From Alphaproteobacteria bacterium (lineage in GTDB: Bacteria; Pseudomonadota; Alphaproteobacteria; Micropepsales; Micropepsaceae), in contig CANJBZ010000013.1 of NCBI GenBank assembly GCA_947473475.1, positions 27,599 through 91,598 of the forward strand: a stretch of DNA of 64,000 bases. The letters run 5' to 3'. Under the pieces are notes generated by a model. That model made no database searches. It saw only the letters and a program-made list of their open reading frames with translations, and was not told where the DNA came from. Positions within the stretch are counted from its first letter, which is position 1, and every line of letters begins with the position of its first letter. Both the position numbers and the translations under genes were made by a program. Below are positions 43,827 through 52,398 of the stretch, piece by piece.

Positions 43827-44495
43827 CTAGGGCGCCGTGGCGAAGCAATAGAGGTGACCGGAATAACCGTTCATCAGCAGCGAGTTTTTTGAACAGCCGC
43901 GGCTCAAATGGGTTGAATTCCAGGAGGTGTTTGGACCGCTGCGGTCGGCATGCGCGACGATGGCCTTGTGGTCATCGCCCTCCGACGTCCAATTGTTGCA
44001 CGTTGTATCGAGGCCCGTGGGATAGGCGCGGCCCTCTGTATCCGACCCGGTCAGAATGTCGTGGAGATTGGGTTTGTCTTGGGGAATGTACTCCTCACCC
44101 TTTTCGGTCAGGGCGTTCGCCTTCTGAATGGTGTTCCGGTCGCGCAGGATATCGCCATGCAGATCAGCCACGTTGGACGCGATGAGCGAGCCCTTCGCAT
44201 TGTACCAGGGACCGGCGCCGATGCGCGCGCGCGCATCCACGGAAGGATCCCCGCCGGTGGCTTGCGCGCTGAGATAGGCGCGCCACGTACGATCGCCGGC
44301 GCCCACCTTGGTGGCAGAGTCCTGGCAAATTTTATCCGCCCCCGCCAACCCACCAAGATTTCCCGTTCCGGTAGCCGCCGTGCTGCTGATGAAAAAGCTC
44401 ATACGATGGCGAACGGCAGGCGCCGCGGGCTGCGCAACGGCTGCCGCGGTGGCGGTTGCCAAAACGATACCGGCGACGATGACGTTGTATCTCAT
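43827..44495 (-). CDS. Exported lectin-like (DUF1554-type) protein
   Basis: A 222-residue protein with signal peptide (MRYNVIVAGIVLATATAAAV, VAQP cleavage). The mature part has FFISSTAATGTGNLGGLAGADKICQ, RTWRAYLSAQA, and six cysteines including the TTCNNWTS and SRGCSKNSLL pairs. This pattern is that of the collectin/C-type-lectin-like DUF1554 proteins found in several bacteria. It is probably periplasmic or surface-exposed. It is divergent from the GntR gene but with no sign of common function. Confidence 0.7.
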   Translation of the reverse strand: MRYNVIVAGIVLATATAAAVAQPAAPAVRHRMSFFISSTAATGTGNLGGLAGADKICQDSATKVGAGDRTWRAYLSAQATGGDPSVDARARIGAGPWYNAKGSLIASNVADLHGDILRDRNTIQKANALTEKGEEYIPQDKPNLHDILTGSDTEGRAYPTGLDTTCNNWTSEGDDHKAIVAHADRSGPNTSWNSTHLSRGCSKNSLLMNGYSGHLYCFATAP

Positions 44496-44697
44496 GGGTT
44501 CATTCCTTTTCTCGAACGCAGAGGCGTTGCAGAATAGTCCCGCTGTTTAGCGCACAATTCGAGTGTACGAATTAACACTGTAACGTATGCAATATTCATG
44601 GTATTTGTATCGAATCCGCACTACGTCCGCGTTTAATACGCCTTGACCTGTGGCCCCCCATGGGATTAGTGGCGTTGTCTCTTTCCCGCGCGATCCC

Positions 44698-45432
44698 ATG
44701 GCAAAACCTGGCGCCAAAGTGCAGTCCGACCGCAGCAGCGTTATTTGCCGCGCGCTGCGGCACGCGATCATCGCGCAGGAGCTGATGCCGGGGGCGAAAT
44801 TGCCCGAAGACGCTATCGGCGAACAGTTCGGGGCAAGCCGCACCATCGTCCGCAACGCATTGGGCCAACTCGCGGCGGAAGGCCTGGTGGAGTTGCGGCG
44901 CAATCGCGGGGCGGCCGTCGCCGCGCCAAGCTGGCGTGAGGCCCATGACATTTTCGACGTCCGGCTGGCGATCGAACAATTGGTCGCCGCCCGTTTAACG
45001 GGATCGCTTTCGCCGGCGCAGCTCGCCGCCCTTTCCGCTCATGTCGATCAGGAGGAGCGGGCACGAGGAAACGACAACACCCTGTCGATCCGCCTGGCGA
45101 CCGAATTTCACATCCTTATGGCCGAAATGACCGGCAGCACCGTTCTCACACGTTATGTGGGCGAATTGGCGTCGCGGTGCGGATTGACGCTGGCGCTATA
45201 CAGCCGCCCGCACTCGTCGGAATGCGCCGTCAGCGAGCACCGCGCCATCATCGCGGCCCTGAAGGGCAAGAACCCGGCGCGGGCGACGCCCCTGATGACG
45301 GACCACCTTCAAAGCGTGGTCAAGCGTGCGCTGATTCAGAAGCCGGTGGAGACGAAACGCGACGTGCGCGACATCCTCTCGGCCTATTCCGAAAACGGTC
45401 GCAAGAAAAGCGCCCCGGCGCGCAAGCGCTAG
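44698..45432 (+). CDS. GntR-family (FadR/FCD) transcriptional regulator
   Basis: A 244-residue repressor. The winged HTH (QSDRSSVICRALRHAIIAQE, LPEDAIGEQFGASRTIVRNA) precedes an all-helical FCD domain with metal/ligand residues in TEFHILMAEMTGS, SEHRAIIAAL and LMTDHLQ. The start could be ATG 44698 or GTG 44650; neither has a strong ribosome site. FCD repressors bind TTGTATACAA-type palindromes, one of which occurs at 45865. The stop overlaps the convergent NTF2-like gene by 4 bp. Target: probably the NTF2-like gene and the truncated binding-protein gene. Confidence 0.88.
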   Translation: MAKPGAKVQSDRSSVICRALRHAIIAQELMPGAKLPEDAIGEQFGASRTIVRNALGQLAAEGLVELRRNRGAAVAAPSWREAHDIFDVRLAIEQLVAARLTGSLSPAQLAALSAHVDQEERARGNDNTLSIRLATEFHILMAEMTGSTVLTRYVGELASRCGLTLALYSRPHSSECAVSEHRAIIAALKGKNPARATPLMTDHLQSVVKRALIQKPVETKRDVRDILSAYSENGRKKSAPARKR

Positions 45433-45836
45433 GCCTGGATGTTGTTGCGGACAAGAAGCCGCTCGGCGCTGTCGTTCCAAACATCCATTTGCACGATCTT
45501 ACCGGCGCGAACGACGAAGCGGTCGACGTAGCGGTTTCCGTCAAAGGGCGTGCCATCAGGCCATTCACCGTACAATGTTCCAACATTGTATACGATGGTT
45601 TCATCGACGCCGGGCACGACATCGGTGCGTTCCATGCGTTTCTTCACCCATTTGTAGCGGCGCGCATTGAAGGCCGCGGTTTCGCGCGGGTGAGAATACC
45701 TTCGCCCCCCGGTGAAGGTGATCGCGAGATTCTCCGAGACATAGCGTGCCGCCGTCACCGGATCTGGCACCATGGAGGCTTCCAGGAATTTTTCCACGAT
45801 TTCGGCATCAGATGCGGAATCAATTGTATCAGACAT
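45429..45836 (-). CDS. NTF2/SnoaL-like protein
   Basis: A 135-residue alpha+beta cone-fold protein (MSDTIDSASDAEIVEKFLEA, PDPVTAARYVSENLAITFTG, TPFDGNRYVDRFVVRAGKIV, QMDVWNDSAERLL). NTF2-like proteins of this size include ketosteroid isomerases, dehydratases and cyclases. No catalytic Asp/His set is certain. The open frame extends upstream to 46019, but that part covers the operator; ATG 45836 is preferred. The GntR-type operator lies 29 bp upstream. Confidence 0.78.
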   Translation of the reverse strand: MSDTIDSASDAEIVEKFLEASMVPDPVTAARYVSENLAITFTGGRRYSHPRETAAFNARRYKWVKKRMERTDVVPGVDETIVYNVGTLYGEWPDGTPFDGNRYVDRFVVRAGKIVQMDVWNDSAERLLVRNNIQA

Positions 45837-45864
45837 GAACCTCACCGTCGCCATCGCCCCCACT

Positions 45865-45876
45865 ATTGTATACAAT
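45865..45876. promoter_or_regulatory. GntR-type operator ATTGTATACAAT
   Basis: A perfect 12-bp palindrome in the divergent region between the NTF2-like gene and the truncated LivK gene, with a half-site TATACAAT 20 bp away (45891-45898). It fits the TTGTATACAA consensus of FCD-type GntR repressors; the GntR gene is 430 bp away. Confidence 0.75.
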
Positions 45877-46030
45877 GATAAGATATATCCTATACAATCT
45901 ACGTCTGCCGTTGATTTCGGCAGTGCCGCATTCTTTGGGCGGACGGTACAATGTAAATGGGCCATTTGCCGTAGTGCCCTCTGGCAGGAGGCTTGCGAAA
46001 TTGATTTTTGCGTCTGCAAGGAAAAATCCG

Positions 46031-46262
46031 ATGCGCGATTTCATGTCCCGCCGTTCGCTGGTTAAGACCGTCACAGGGGCGGTCGCCGCCATGGTGCTGT
46101 CCGCCTCGCCTGCCGCGGCACAAGCGACCATCAAATTCGGCCTGGTCGCGGCTCTGTCGGGCCAATCGGCAAAGTCGGGCGAAGCCATAACGCGCGGCCT
46201 TTCGCTGGCGATCGACGAAATCAATGCGAAGGGCGGCATCCTAGGCAAGAAGGTCGAGTTGA
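46031..46262 (+). pseudogene. 5' part of a LivK-type ABC substrate-binding protein gene
   Basis: ATG 46031 (AAGGAAA upstream) begins a twin-arginine-like signal (MRDFMSRRSLVKTVTGAVAA, AAAQ cleavage) and the first mature residues of a branched-chain-amino-acid-type binding protein (ATIKFGLVAALSGQSAKSGE, then LAIDEINAKGGILGKKVELI). Homology ends abruptly at about 46262; about 300 residues are missing. The sequence beyond is the antisense of a TonB-receptor fragment. Both the promoter and operator remain intact. Confidence 0.85.
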
Positions 46263-47048
46263 TTAGAGGGGATGGCCGATATCGGTGGACTGGCTGTATT
46301 GCGCCTGACTGATGGCGCCGTCATAGCCGCGCTTCAGGACGACGTTGATGACGCCGACAATGGCGTCCGACCCGTAGGTGGCCGAGGCGCCATCGGCAAG
46401 AATGTCGAGCCGTTCCAGCGCAAGCTGCGGGATAATCGAAGGGTCGGTCTGACAGCCGCCGCGGCCCTGGTTGGGGAATCTGAGACCGTCGACAAGCAGC
46501 AACTGGCGCGAGCCGTGCGTGCTGAGGTTGCGCAGATTGACGTTCTGGGCGCGGGCGATGTAGCCGCCACCGGCAATGACGTCGTTTTGCGGAATTTGAT
46601 AGACGGCCGGAACGTTCTTAAACAGGTCGGCAATCGTGAGCGCGCCGGTTTCCTTGAAGTCTCCGTCGCGAAATGACGTGACCGGCACGCCAACCGCCGC
46701 CGCGCCGTGAATGAGCGAACCCGTCACGAGCACCTGCTCGGGCACACCCGACGGAGCAGCCTGAGCGACTGCCGCTTGAGCGACTTGTACCGGAGTCGCC
46801 TGATTTGATGGAGCAACAGTCTGCGTAGACGGGGTTGCCTGTGCGACTTTGACAAGCACGGATTTTCCGGACGTAGCGCCGGCAACAGGAACCGGTTGTC
46901 CCATTTGCGCAGAGGTGGCGCTCTGAGCCTGTGCCTGAACGGCGCCCAACATACTGACGAGCGATGCCGAACCAAATAAGAAAGCGTATTTGCTGATACG
47001 GCCTGCGCGTGTTGTCTGGAAAAACATCGTAGACAATCCCCCTCTCAC
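46263..47048 (-). pseudogene. 5' part of a TonB-dependent receptor gene
   Basis: A signal peptide (TTRAGRISKYAFLFGSASLV), a Gln/Ala/Thr-rich linker with unusual tandem QVAQA units (about residues 75-105) and a plug domain (VPEQVLVTGSLI, TIADLFKNVPAVYQIPQND, ARAQNVNLRNLSTHGSRQLL, ILADGASATYGSDAIVGVIN). The frame ends after only 261 residues (QYSQSTDIGHPL then stop), removing the entire barrel (about 700 residues). It is of the type with ADGASATYGSDAI common in Caulobacterales/Sphingomonadales. The break coincides with the LivK break. Confidence 0.85.
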
Positions 47049-47720
47049 GGAGGCGGATAAAAAGACACCGCCCCAAAATCCTCCTTAGTGAAATACCCGC
47101 CAAAAACCTGGCGTTTCCCCGTTCATTTTGCGATGTCGAAAGGCCGGTTAAGAGCGCAACACCATGCACTGCGGGCCCTTCGCTCGCTTATGTTCCCGCG
47201 GTTTTTAAGAAACGTGGCGGCCCCAAAATCCTCGCCTGACGCTTCTTCCTATGTCGCGGAAGACGTCCGAATTTAAGTGGCGGTGAAGGGAGCTTCATAT
47301 GGGCCGTTTTACGTAGGAACGAATATGCATGCGGCCTAAATATGAAGCACATCAGGGGACAGACGCATTTCGTATGCACATTTTATGAATATTTGCCGCA
47401 AAAATCGTCGATTTTGCATACAATTTGCCTTAGGCGGCCTTCCGTCGATTACCCCTGACACAGGGCTGCGGGCGCAATTTGCGGCTGTTCTTCGTGCCGG
47501 CAGCAGCCGTGACGGCCCGATTCGCCGATCCCGTTCGAGCCGCGTGGCGTTAACGCCCAAGGCTTAACAAGAATGGCGGCCTGGAGGCTATCTGCGCCGC
47601 CTAAGTCCGCGGCGTCACGGCACAAAATGTGGACTTTTGACCGCTTTGACACACATCAGACGTGGGGTCATAAGCCGCCTGCTATAAGACAAGGCGGCCG
47701 CGCAAAAGCGGGAAAGAAAG
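47049..47720. other. 672-bp intergenic stretch
   Basis: I see no convincing gene. The motif CCCCAAAATCCTC occurs twice (near 47081 and 47221), and AT-rich TTTGCATACAATTT near 47413 resembles a GntR-type half-site. Short open frames here lack ribosome sites. The region likely contains the receptor-fragment promoter on one side and the monooxygenase promoter on the other. Confidence 0.5.
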
Positions 47721-49616
47721 ATGCAGTTTCACCTGAATGGGTTCGTACCGGGCGACCCGGCAATCGCCAACCCTGCCCATCGCTACGCATCGCCCGGCGC
47801 CCAAGGCTCACCACCCACCGAAGTCGATGTCCTGATCGCCGGCTGCGGCCCGGCCGGACTGACGCTTGCGGCGCAGCTCGCCGGCTATCCCGGCATTAAG
47901 ACCTGCATCGTCGAGCAGAAGGACGGCCCCATGTTGCGAGGCCAGGCCGACGGCATCGCCTGCCGCACAGTGGAAATGTTTCACGCGTTAGGATTCAGCG
48001 AGCGCGTGCTGAAGGAAGCGTGCTGGATCAACAAGACGACCTTCTGGAAGCCTGACGACACGAACCCATCGCATATCGTCCCCAATGGCTGGGTGCAGGA
48101 TACCGAAGACGGCCTTTCGGAATTTCCCCATGTCGTTCTGAATCAGGCCCGCGTACACGATTTCTTTCTCGACCGGATGCGGCACGGGGCGGCGAATATC
48201 GAGCCGTATTATTCGCGCCGTGTCGTCTCGATCGAAACGCGCAAAGATGGTTCGACGGTGACGCTGCAGCATGCCGATGGAACGTCCGAAACTATCAAGG
48301 CGCGCTATATCGTCGGCTGCGACGGCGCCCGCAGCGTCGTGCGCGCCGCCATCGGCCGCGAGCTGCATGGCGATTCCGCAAATCACGCCTGGGGCGTGAT
48401 GGACATTCTCGCCCTCACCGATTTCCCGGCCGTTCGTTGCAAGTGCCTTATCCAGTCCGCGCATGAAGGCACCATGCTCATCATTCCCCGCGAGGGCGGG
48501 CACCTGTTGCGCATGTATGTCGAACTGACAAAGCTGGAAGAGGGCGAACGCGCCGCAAACCGCAATATCGGTATCGACGAGATCGTGGCGAAGGCGCAGC
48601 GTATTTTGCAGCCCTATCGCTTCGAAGCGAAGGAAGTGCCGTGGTGGTCGGTCTATGAAATCGGCCAGCGCCTTACCGACAAGTTCGACGACGTTCCGGA
48701 AGATGCGCCCGCGAGCGTAACGCCGAGCGTATTCATCGCCGGCGATGCCTGCCACACGCACAGCCCCAAGGCCGGTCAGGGCATGAACGTCTCCATGCAG
48801 GATACGTTCAATCTGGGCTGGAAGCTCATTTCGGTTTTACGCGGCCAGTCTCCGCCCTCTTTGCTGCACACCTACTCCGCCGAACGGCGGGCGATTGCAA
48901 AAGAGCTGATAGATTTCGACCGGGAGTGGGCCGAGCTTATCGCCTCCACCCCGGAAGACGGCCGCCAAGCCGACCCGGCCAAGACGCGCGACTACTTCAT
49001 CCGGCACGGACGCTATACAGCGGGAACGGCAACCCATTACCGCCCCTCGCTTCTCACCGGCGAAGGCACGTATCAGAATCTGGCGAAGGGTTTTCTGATT
49101 GGCACGCGCTTTCATTCCGCGCCGGTTCTGCGCCTTGCCGATGCAAAGCCGATGCAGCTCGGTCATGCCGGCGGAGCGGATGGACGATTCCGCATTTACG
49201 CATTTGCGGGCGCGGGCAATCCCGCCGCGCCGGATTCGGCGATTTCGCGCCTGTGCGATTTTCTGACGGACGACCCGGCGTCACCTGTCCGCCGGTACAC
49301 GCGCAAGGGCGATGATATCGATGCGGTCATCGATGTGCGCGCGGTGTTTCAGCAGGCGCACGATGTGCTCCCCGTCGATCGGATGCCCGCATTGCTTCTG
49401 CCGCAAAAGGGGCGTTTGGGCCTTCGCGACTACGAAAAAATGTTCTGCGTCGATCCCAAATCCGGAGACGATATCTTTGCCCTGCGCGGCATAGATCGCG
49501 AGGCCGGCTGCATGGTCGTCGTGCGTCCGGACCAGTATGTGGCCCTGGTGCTGCCGCTAAACGGATATAGGCAGCTCGCCGCCTATTTCGAAGGCTTCAT
49601 GCTGCCGCAGACATAA
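47721..49616 (+). CDS. FAD-dependent aromatic monooxygenase (phenol hydroxylase-like)
   Basis: A 631-residue class A flavoprotein hydroxylase. FAD motifs are DVLIAGCGPAGLTLAAQLAG, the DG motif in YIVGCDGARSVVR, and the GD motif FIAGDACHTHSPKAGQGMN. The C-terminal 180 residues form the thioredoxin-like domain of phenol 2-monooxygenase and 3-hydroxybenzoate 4-hydroxylase (MobA), to which it is closest. It would hydroxylate a phenolic substrate using NAD(P)H and O2; the substrate is unknown and no ring-cleavage genes are near. AGAAAG precedes the ATG. It ends 16 bp from the convergent glycosyltransferase. Confidence 0.85.
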   Translation: MQFHLNGFVPGDPAIANPAHRYASPGAQGSPPTEVDVLIAGCGPAGLTLAAQLAGYPGIKTCIVEQKDGPMLRGQADGIACRTVEMFHALGFSERVLKEACWINKTTFWKPDDTNPSHIVPNGWVQDTEDGLSEFPHVVLNQARVHDFFLDRMRHGAANIEPYYSRRVVSIETRKDGSTVTLQHADGTSETIKARYIVGCDGARSVVRAAIGRELHGDSANHAWGVMDILALTDFPAVRCKCLIQSAHEGTMLIIPREGGHLLRMYVELTKLEEGERAANRNIGIDEIVAKAQRILQPYRFEAKEVPWWSVYEIGQRLTDKFDDVPEDAPASVTPSVFIAGDACHTHSPKAGQGMNVSMQDTFNLGWKLISVLRGQSPPSLLHTYSAERRAIAKELIDFDREWAELIASTPEDGRQADPAKTRDYFIRHGRYTAGTATHYRPSLLTGEGTYQNLAKGFLIGTRFHSAPVLRLADAKPMQLGHAGGADGRFRIYAFAGAGNPAAPDSAISRLCDFLTDDPASPVRRYTRKGDDIDAVIDVRAVFQQAHDVLPVDRMPALLLPQKGRLGLRDYEKMFCVDPKSGDDIFALRGIDREAGCMVVVRPDQYVALVLPLNGYRQLAAYFEGFMLPQT

Positions 49617-49631
49617 AGACTCACGGCGGTA

Positions 49632-51773
49632 CTAAACGGGCTGGCCGAGCTGTTTTCTTTCGGAGGGCTCATCAGCGTTGAGGTCAGCGTTTCGCTCTGC
49701 GGGGCGCGCGCCGGTAAACAGCGCGTGGTAGTGGCGAACCATCTCCTCGGCTGCATCGCGCATCGTACGGGGCGGACGCACACCCCTTCGCAGCCGTCGC
49801 ACCCGTTCCGGGTCTTCCGCCAGCGCAGCGATCGTCTTCGCCCAGCTCTCGGCAGAGTCCGCTCCAAGCAGCACGCCGTCGACTCCATCGGTCACGAGCT
49901 CTGCGATTCCGCCGAGGCGGGAGCCCAATACCGGCGTGCCTGCCTGGAACGCCTCATAGACGACGAGAGGGCCGGTCTCCAGCCAGCGGGACGGCACAAC
50001 CACGAAATCATAGCCTTCCATCGCCTGCCGCACGTCGCCGGAGGAAAGCGCCTCGCGAAATTGCACCCGCGAATCCCCATGAGTGCGCAAGGCCGCGACG
50101 TATCGCTCTGAATGGGGCTGTGTCAGGCCGTAGATATCCAGCACGACCTGCGTGTCGCGCATGAGCTCAAACGCCCGCAAAATCGTGTCCAAACCTTTCA
50201 TCGGATCCAGCCTGCCGAAAAAAGCGAGTCTCAGCTTTGCGCTGGACCGGTCTGGAAGCTGAACAGACGGCGCTTGGGCTGCCCGCGCTATCCGGGCGCC
50301 CTGCCGGCAAAGCAGCAACTTCGATTGCGGCACTCCGTTCCGTGCGAGGACGTCGAGAACCCAGTCGGAGACCGCAACTACGCTATCGACCTTTTGCAGC
50401 AGCTCTCGAACGCCGGCGTGAAACCCTGTCGTGGCCTGCGCCATCCGGAGGGCGGTGAACACACCGCCGCTCAAGCCGGACCGGGTTACCATCCGTCCCA
50501 AAGCGGATGGAAGGCTCGTCAACAGGCGGCCGGCCGGCCGGGGCACGCCGTGATTGTGGAGGGTGCACACCGTGCAACGCTTCGCATCCATAACCCCATC
50601 GCAAGACTGCGCGCCGAACAGCATCATCGTGCCGCGCAGACAGCTCACGGTTGGGCTGTGATAGGTCAGAAGGACGCGCGCGCCCGCCTCGTGTGCCGCA
50701 TCGACCAGCAAATGCGAGACGGCCGCCGTGTGGGCGTGCAGGTGAACGATGTCGGGACGCAGCTTTTGCAGCAAAGCGCGGAAGGACTCGGCCGCAATTG
50801 TATCCGGCTCGCCATAGGCTTGGCCGAACGCCGGCTGCGAGGCCTTTTTGAAGCGATAAATCTCCAGGTCCCCGTGGAGATATTTTGCCTCCTGCGTCCC
50901 AGGCGCAGCAATAGCAACCCGCAGTCCGAGCTCGCGCATCGCAGCTCCGAGTTCGGATACGTAGACTTCGGTCCCTCCTGCTTCGTCGGAAAAAAAGGTG
51001 TAGGGCACATGAAGCACCGAAACCGATGGCATCATCTCGCCCAGCCGCAAGGCTTCCGAGACGGCTTGTTCGACCTGATGCCGATGGAAGTTCTCCATCA
51101 ATCGAAGCACCTGAATGAACTCGCGCCGTCCGGCATTGCCCATCCGATCAAGGGCTTCCTCGCGCGTAGCCTCGATGAAGGCGATCAGGCGGCCGTTCCC
51201 GGCCTTCGCGAACTTCAAATCGGCGTTGAACGTCGTCTCCACCTCGAAGGGGGACATCTTCGATCCCCTGCCGCCAAAGCCGCCACCGCGATGGCGGGAA
51301 GGAACATTGTCGGTCGGGATCGCCAGATAGCGCCTGCCATTGATGGGAACGATGGTCGCGCCCTTATCGAACCCGTCGACGATGTCGGGCGCTCGTGACC
51401 AGACATAGGCGACCGCATTGATGCTGAGATGCGTTTGCGGATAGCGCTTCCCGCGCCAGGTATTCGCTAGGCGCTGGCCGAGGCCGGCCGCGAGGACCTG
51501 ATCGCGAAGCTCGGATTTAAGGCCCGCCGTGACCTCCTCCATGAGGCCATGCTCCTCACCCCGCGCTCTGGCTGCCTTCATATCCTTGGCCATGGCGATC
51601 AACTCATTGACCATCTCCGCCGCCGATAGGGCGCCAGCGTGGTAGCGCGCGACGGCGTCCTCCAAACGTTTTGAGAACGCCCTGCTCTCCACGACATTGG
51701 ACTTCATTCGGCTAGAGATTTCGCCGGCCAGCAACTTTCTGAGAGCCTCCAGAGCCAGGTTCTTCTTCTCCAT
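49632..51773 (-). CDS. Mosaic ORF: HsdR/phage/IS21 pieces fused to a GT4 glycosyltransferase
   Basis: A 713-codon frame of four origins. Residues 1 to about 83 match the C-terminal end of type I restriction HsdR (KNLALEALRKLLAGEI, RLEDAVARYHAGALS). About 84-205 resemble the phage DUF6441 family (LGQRLANTWRGKRYPQ, RRYLAIPTDNVPS). About 206-246 resemble the C-terminal part of IS21 IstA (GRREFIQVLRLMENF, ALRLG). From M248 (51032) on is a complete GT4 enzyme (SVLHVPYTFFSDEAGGTEVY, GRLDPMKGLDTIL, and ETGPLVVYE, the EX7E motif). The functional protein is probably 49632-51032 (466 residues); whether the fused form is made is open. Confidence 0.75.
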   Translation of the reverse strand: MEKKNLALEALRKLLAGEISSRMKSNVVESRAFSKRLEDAVARYHAGALSAAEMVNELIAMAKDMKAARARGEEHGLMEEVTAGLKSELRDQVLAAGLGQRLANTWRGKRYPQTHLSINAVAYVWSRAPDIVDGFDKGATIVPINGRRYLAIPTDNVPSRHRGGGFGGRGSKMSPFEVETTFNADLKFAKAGNGRLIAFIEATREEALDRMGNAGRREFIQVLRLMENFHRHQVEQAVSEALRLGEMMPSVSVLHVPYTFFSDEAGGTEVYVSELGAAMRELGLRVAIAAPGTQEAKYLHGDLEIYRFKKASQPAFGQAYGEPDTIAAESFRALLQKLRPDIVHLHAHTAAVSHLLVDAAHEAGARVLLTYHSPTVSCLRGTMMLFGAQSCDGVMDAKRCTVCTLHNHGVPRPAGRLLTSLPSALGRMVTRSGLSGGVFTALRMAQATTGFHAGVRELLQKVDSVVAVSDWVLDVLARNGVPQSKLLLCRQGARIARAAQAPSVQLPDRSSAKLRLAFFGRLDPMKGLDTILRAFELMRDTQVVLDIYGLTQPHSERYVAALRTHGDSRVQFREALSSGDVRQAMEGYDFVVVPSRWLETGPLVVYEAFQAGTPVLGSRLGGIAELVTDGVDGVLLGADSAESWAKTIAALAEDPERVRRLRRGVRPPRTMRDAAEEMVRHYHALFTGARPAERNADLNADEPSERKQLGQPV

Positions 51774-51793
51774 TCCCTGGATTTCGAGCAGGA

Positions 51794-51859
51794 AATCGGC
51801 GTGCCTGTAAACCCGATGAACGAGGCGTTGGGCATGGCCTGGCGGATGTAGTGGGCATC
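51794..51859 (-). pseudogene. Fragment of HsdR helicase motif region
   Basis: Twenty-two codons, DAHYIRQAMPNASFIGFTGT followed by PI, match the conserved helicase segment of type I restriction R subunits (PNAsFIGFTGTPI). The segment is in a different frame from the HsdR C-terminal piece that begins a few bases later, so a deletion of several hundred codons joins two parts of one former hsdR gene. Confidence 0.7.
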
Positions 51860-52100
51860 AATCGCATTATGCGGCTGACACGTCTCTCCTCAGATATGAT
51901 GAACCTGTCTTGAAAGGCCGTGAACCAGGAACGTCATGCCCCATGCCGTTGCAACCGCTTGCGGTGGGCGGCGGGAGCAGGGGGATGGTCCCCCGATCTA
52001 GTCGGTTGGTTACCCACGGAATCCGTCACTCCCTCGAGATTTAGACGTTGCTCAGTTTGCCCAATTCGGCCAACACTGGTTCCTCGACGGGGGGACTGAG
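51860..52100. other. Boundary region between remnants and antitoxin
   Basis: 240 bp without a clear gene. The frame before the antitoxin ATG is open (reading DVAQFAQFGQHWFLDGGTE) but not recognised. GGGGGGACTGAG in front of ATG 52101 is a good ribosome site. No IS end or attachment-site repeat could be defined by eye. Confidence 0.45.
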
Positions 52101-52310
52101 ATGCGTTCCATCACTTCTGCGGACGCCAAGATTAATTTTGGCGCGCCCATCGCCTTGGCACGCGCCGCGCCTATTGCCGTAACCAAATATGACCGCGTGG
52201 CAATGGCCGCCGAAGAGTATCGGGGGTTGACTGGCCTAAAACGGCGTCAAAATCCAGCTAAGAGGTTGAACGGCGTTCCCCAACGCTCGTTGAGAACCGT
52301 CATTAAATGA
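52101..52310 (+). CDS. Phd/YefM-like antitoxin (orphan)
   Basis: A 69-residue protein starting MRSITSADAKINFGAPIALA and AVTKYDRVAMAAEEYRGL, which follows the Phd/YefM pattern (iTs.ea..nF......A....pv.iTk..r..a....eEY..l). Usually the G(R/P)pvavv segment is longer, so the middle may be shortened. No toxin gene (Doc, YoeB, VapC) follows; instead the BREX operon starts 88 bp further on. It may be a remnant or have been recruited as a local regulator. Confidence 0.6.
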   Translation: MRSITSADAKINFGAPIALARAAPIAVTKYDRVAMAAEEYRGLTGLKRRQNPAKRLNGVPQRSLRTVIK

Positions 52311-52398
52311 CACGCGGTCGATGCGTGAGACAGGGTCACTTCCCAGCCACAGAGCCCCCCATTCGCCGTGCTCCTCGCTACAACAAGGGGCGTCGTCA

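Noticed and set aside
44650..44697. GTG start for the GntR gene
   Set aside because: It would add 16 residues before the HTH that GntR proteins normally lack; kept as an alternative only.
47385..47567. Short ORFs in the gap before the monooxygenase
   Set aside because: No ribosome sites, no recognisable protein pattern.
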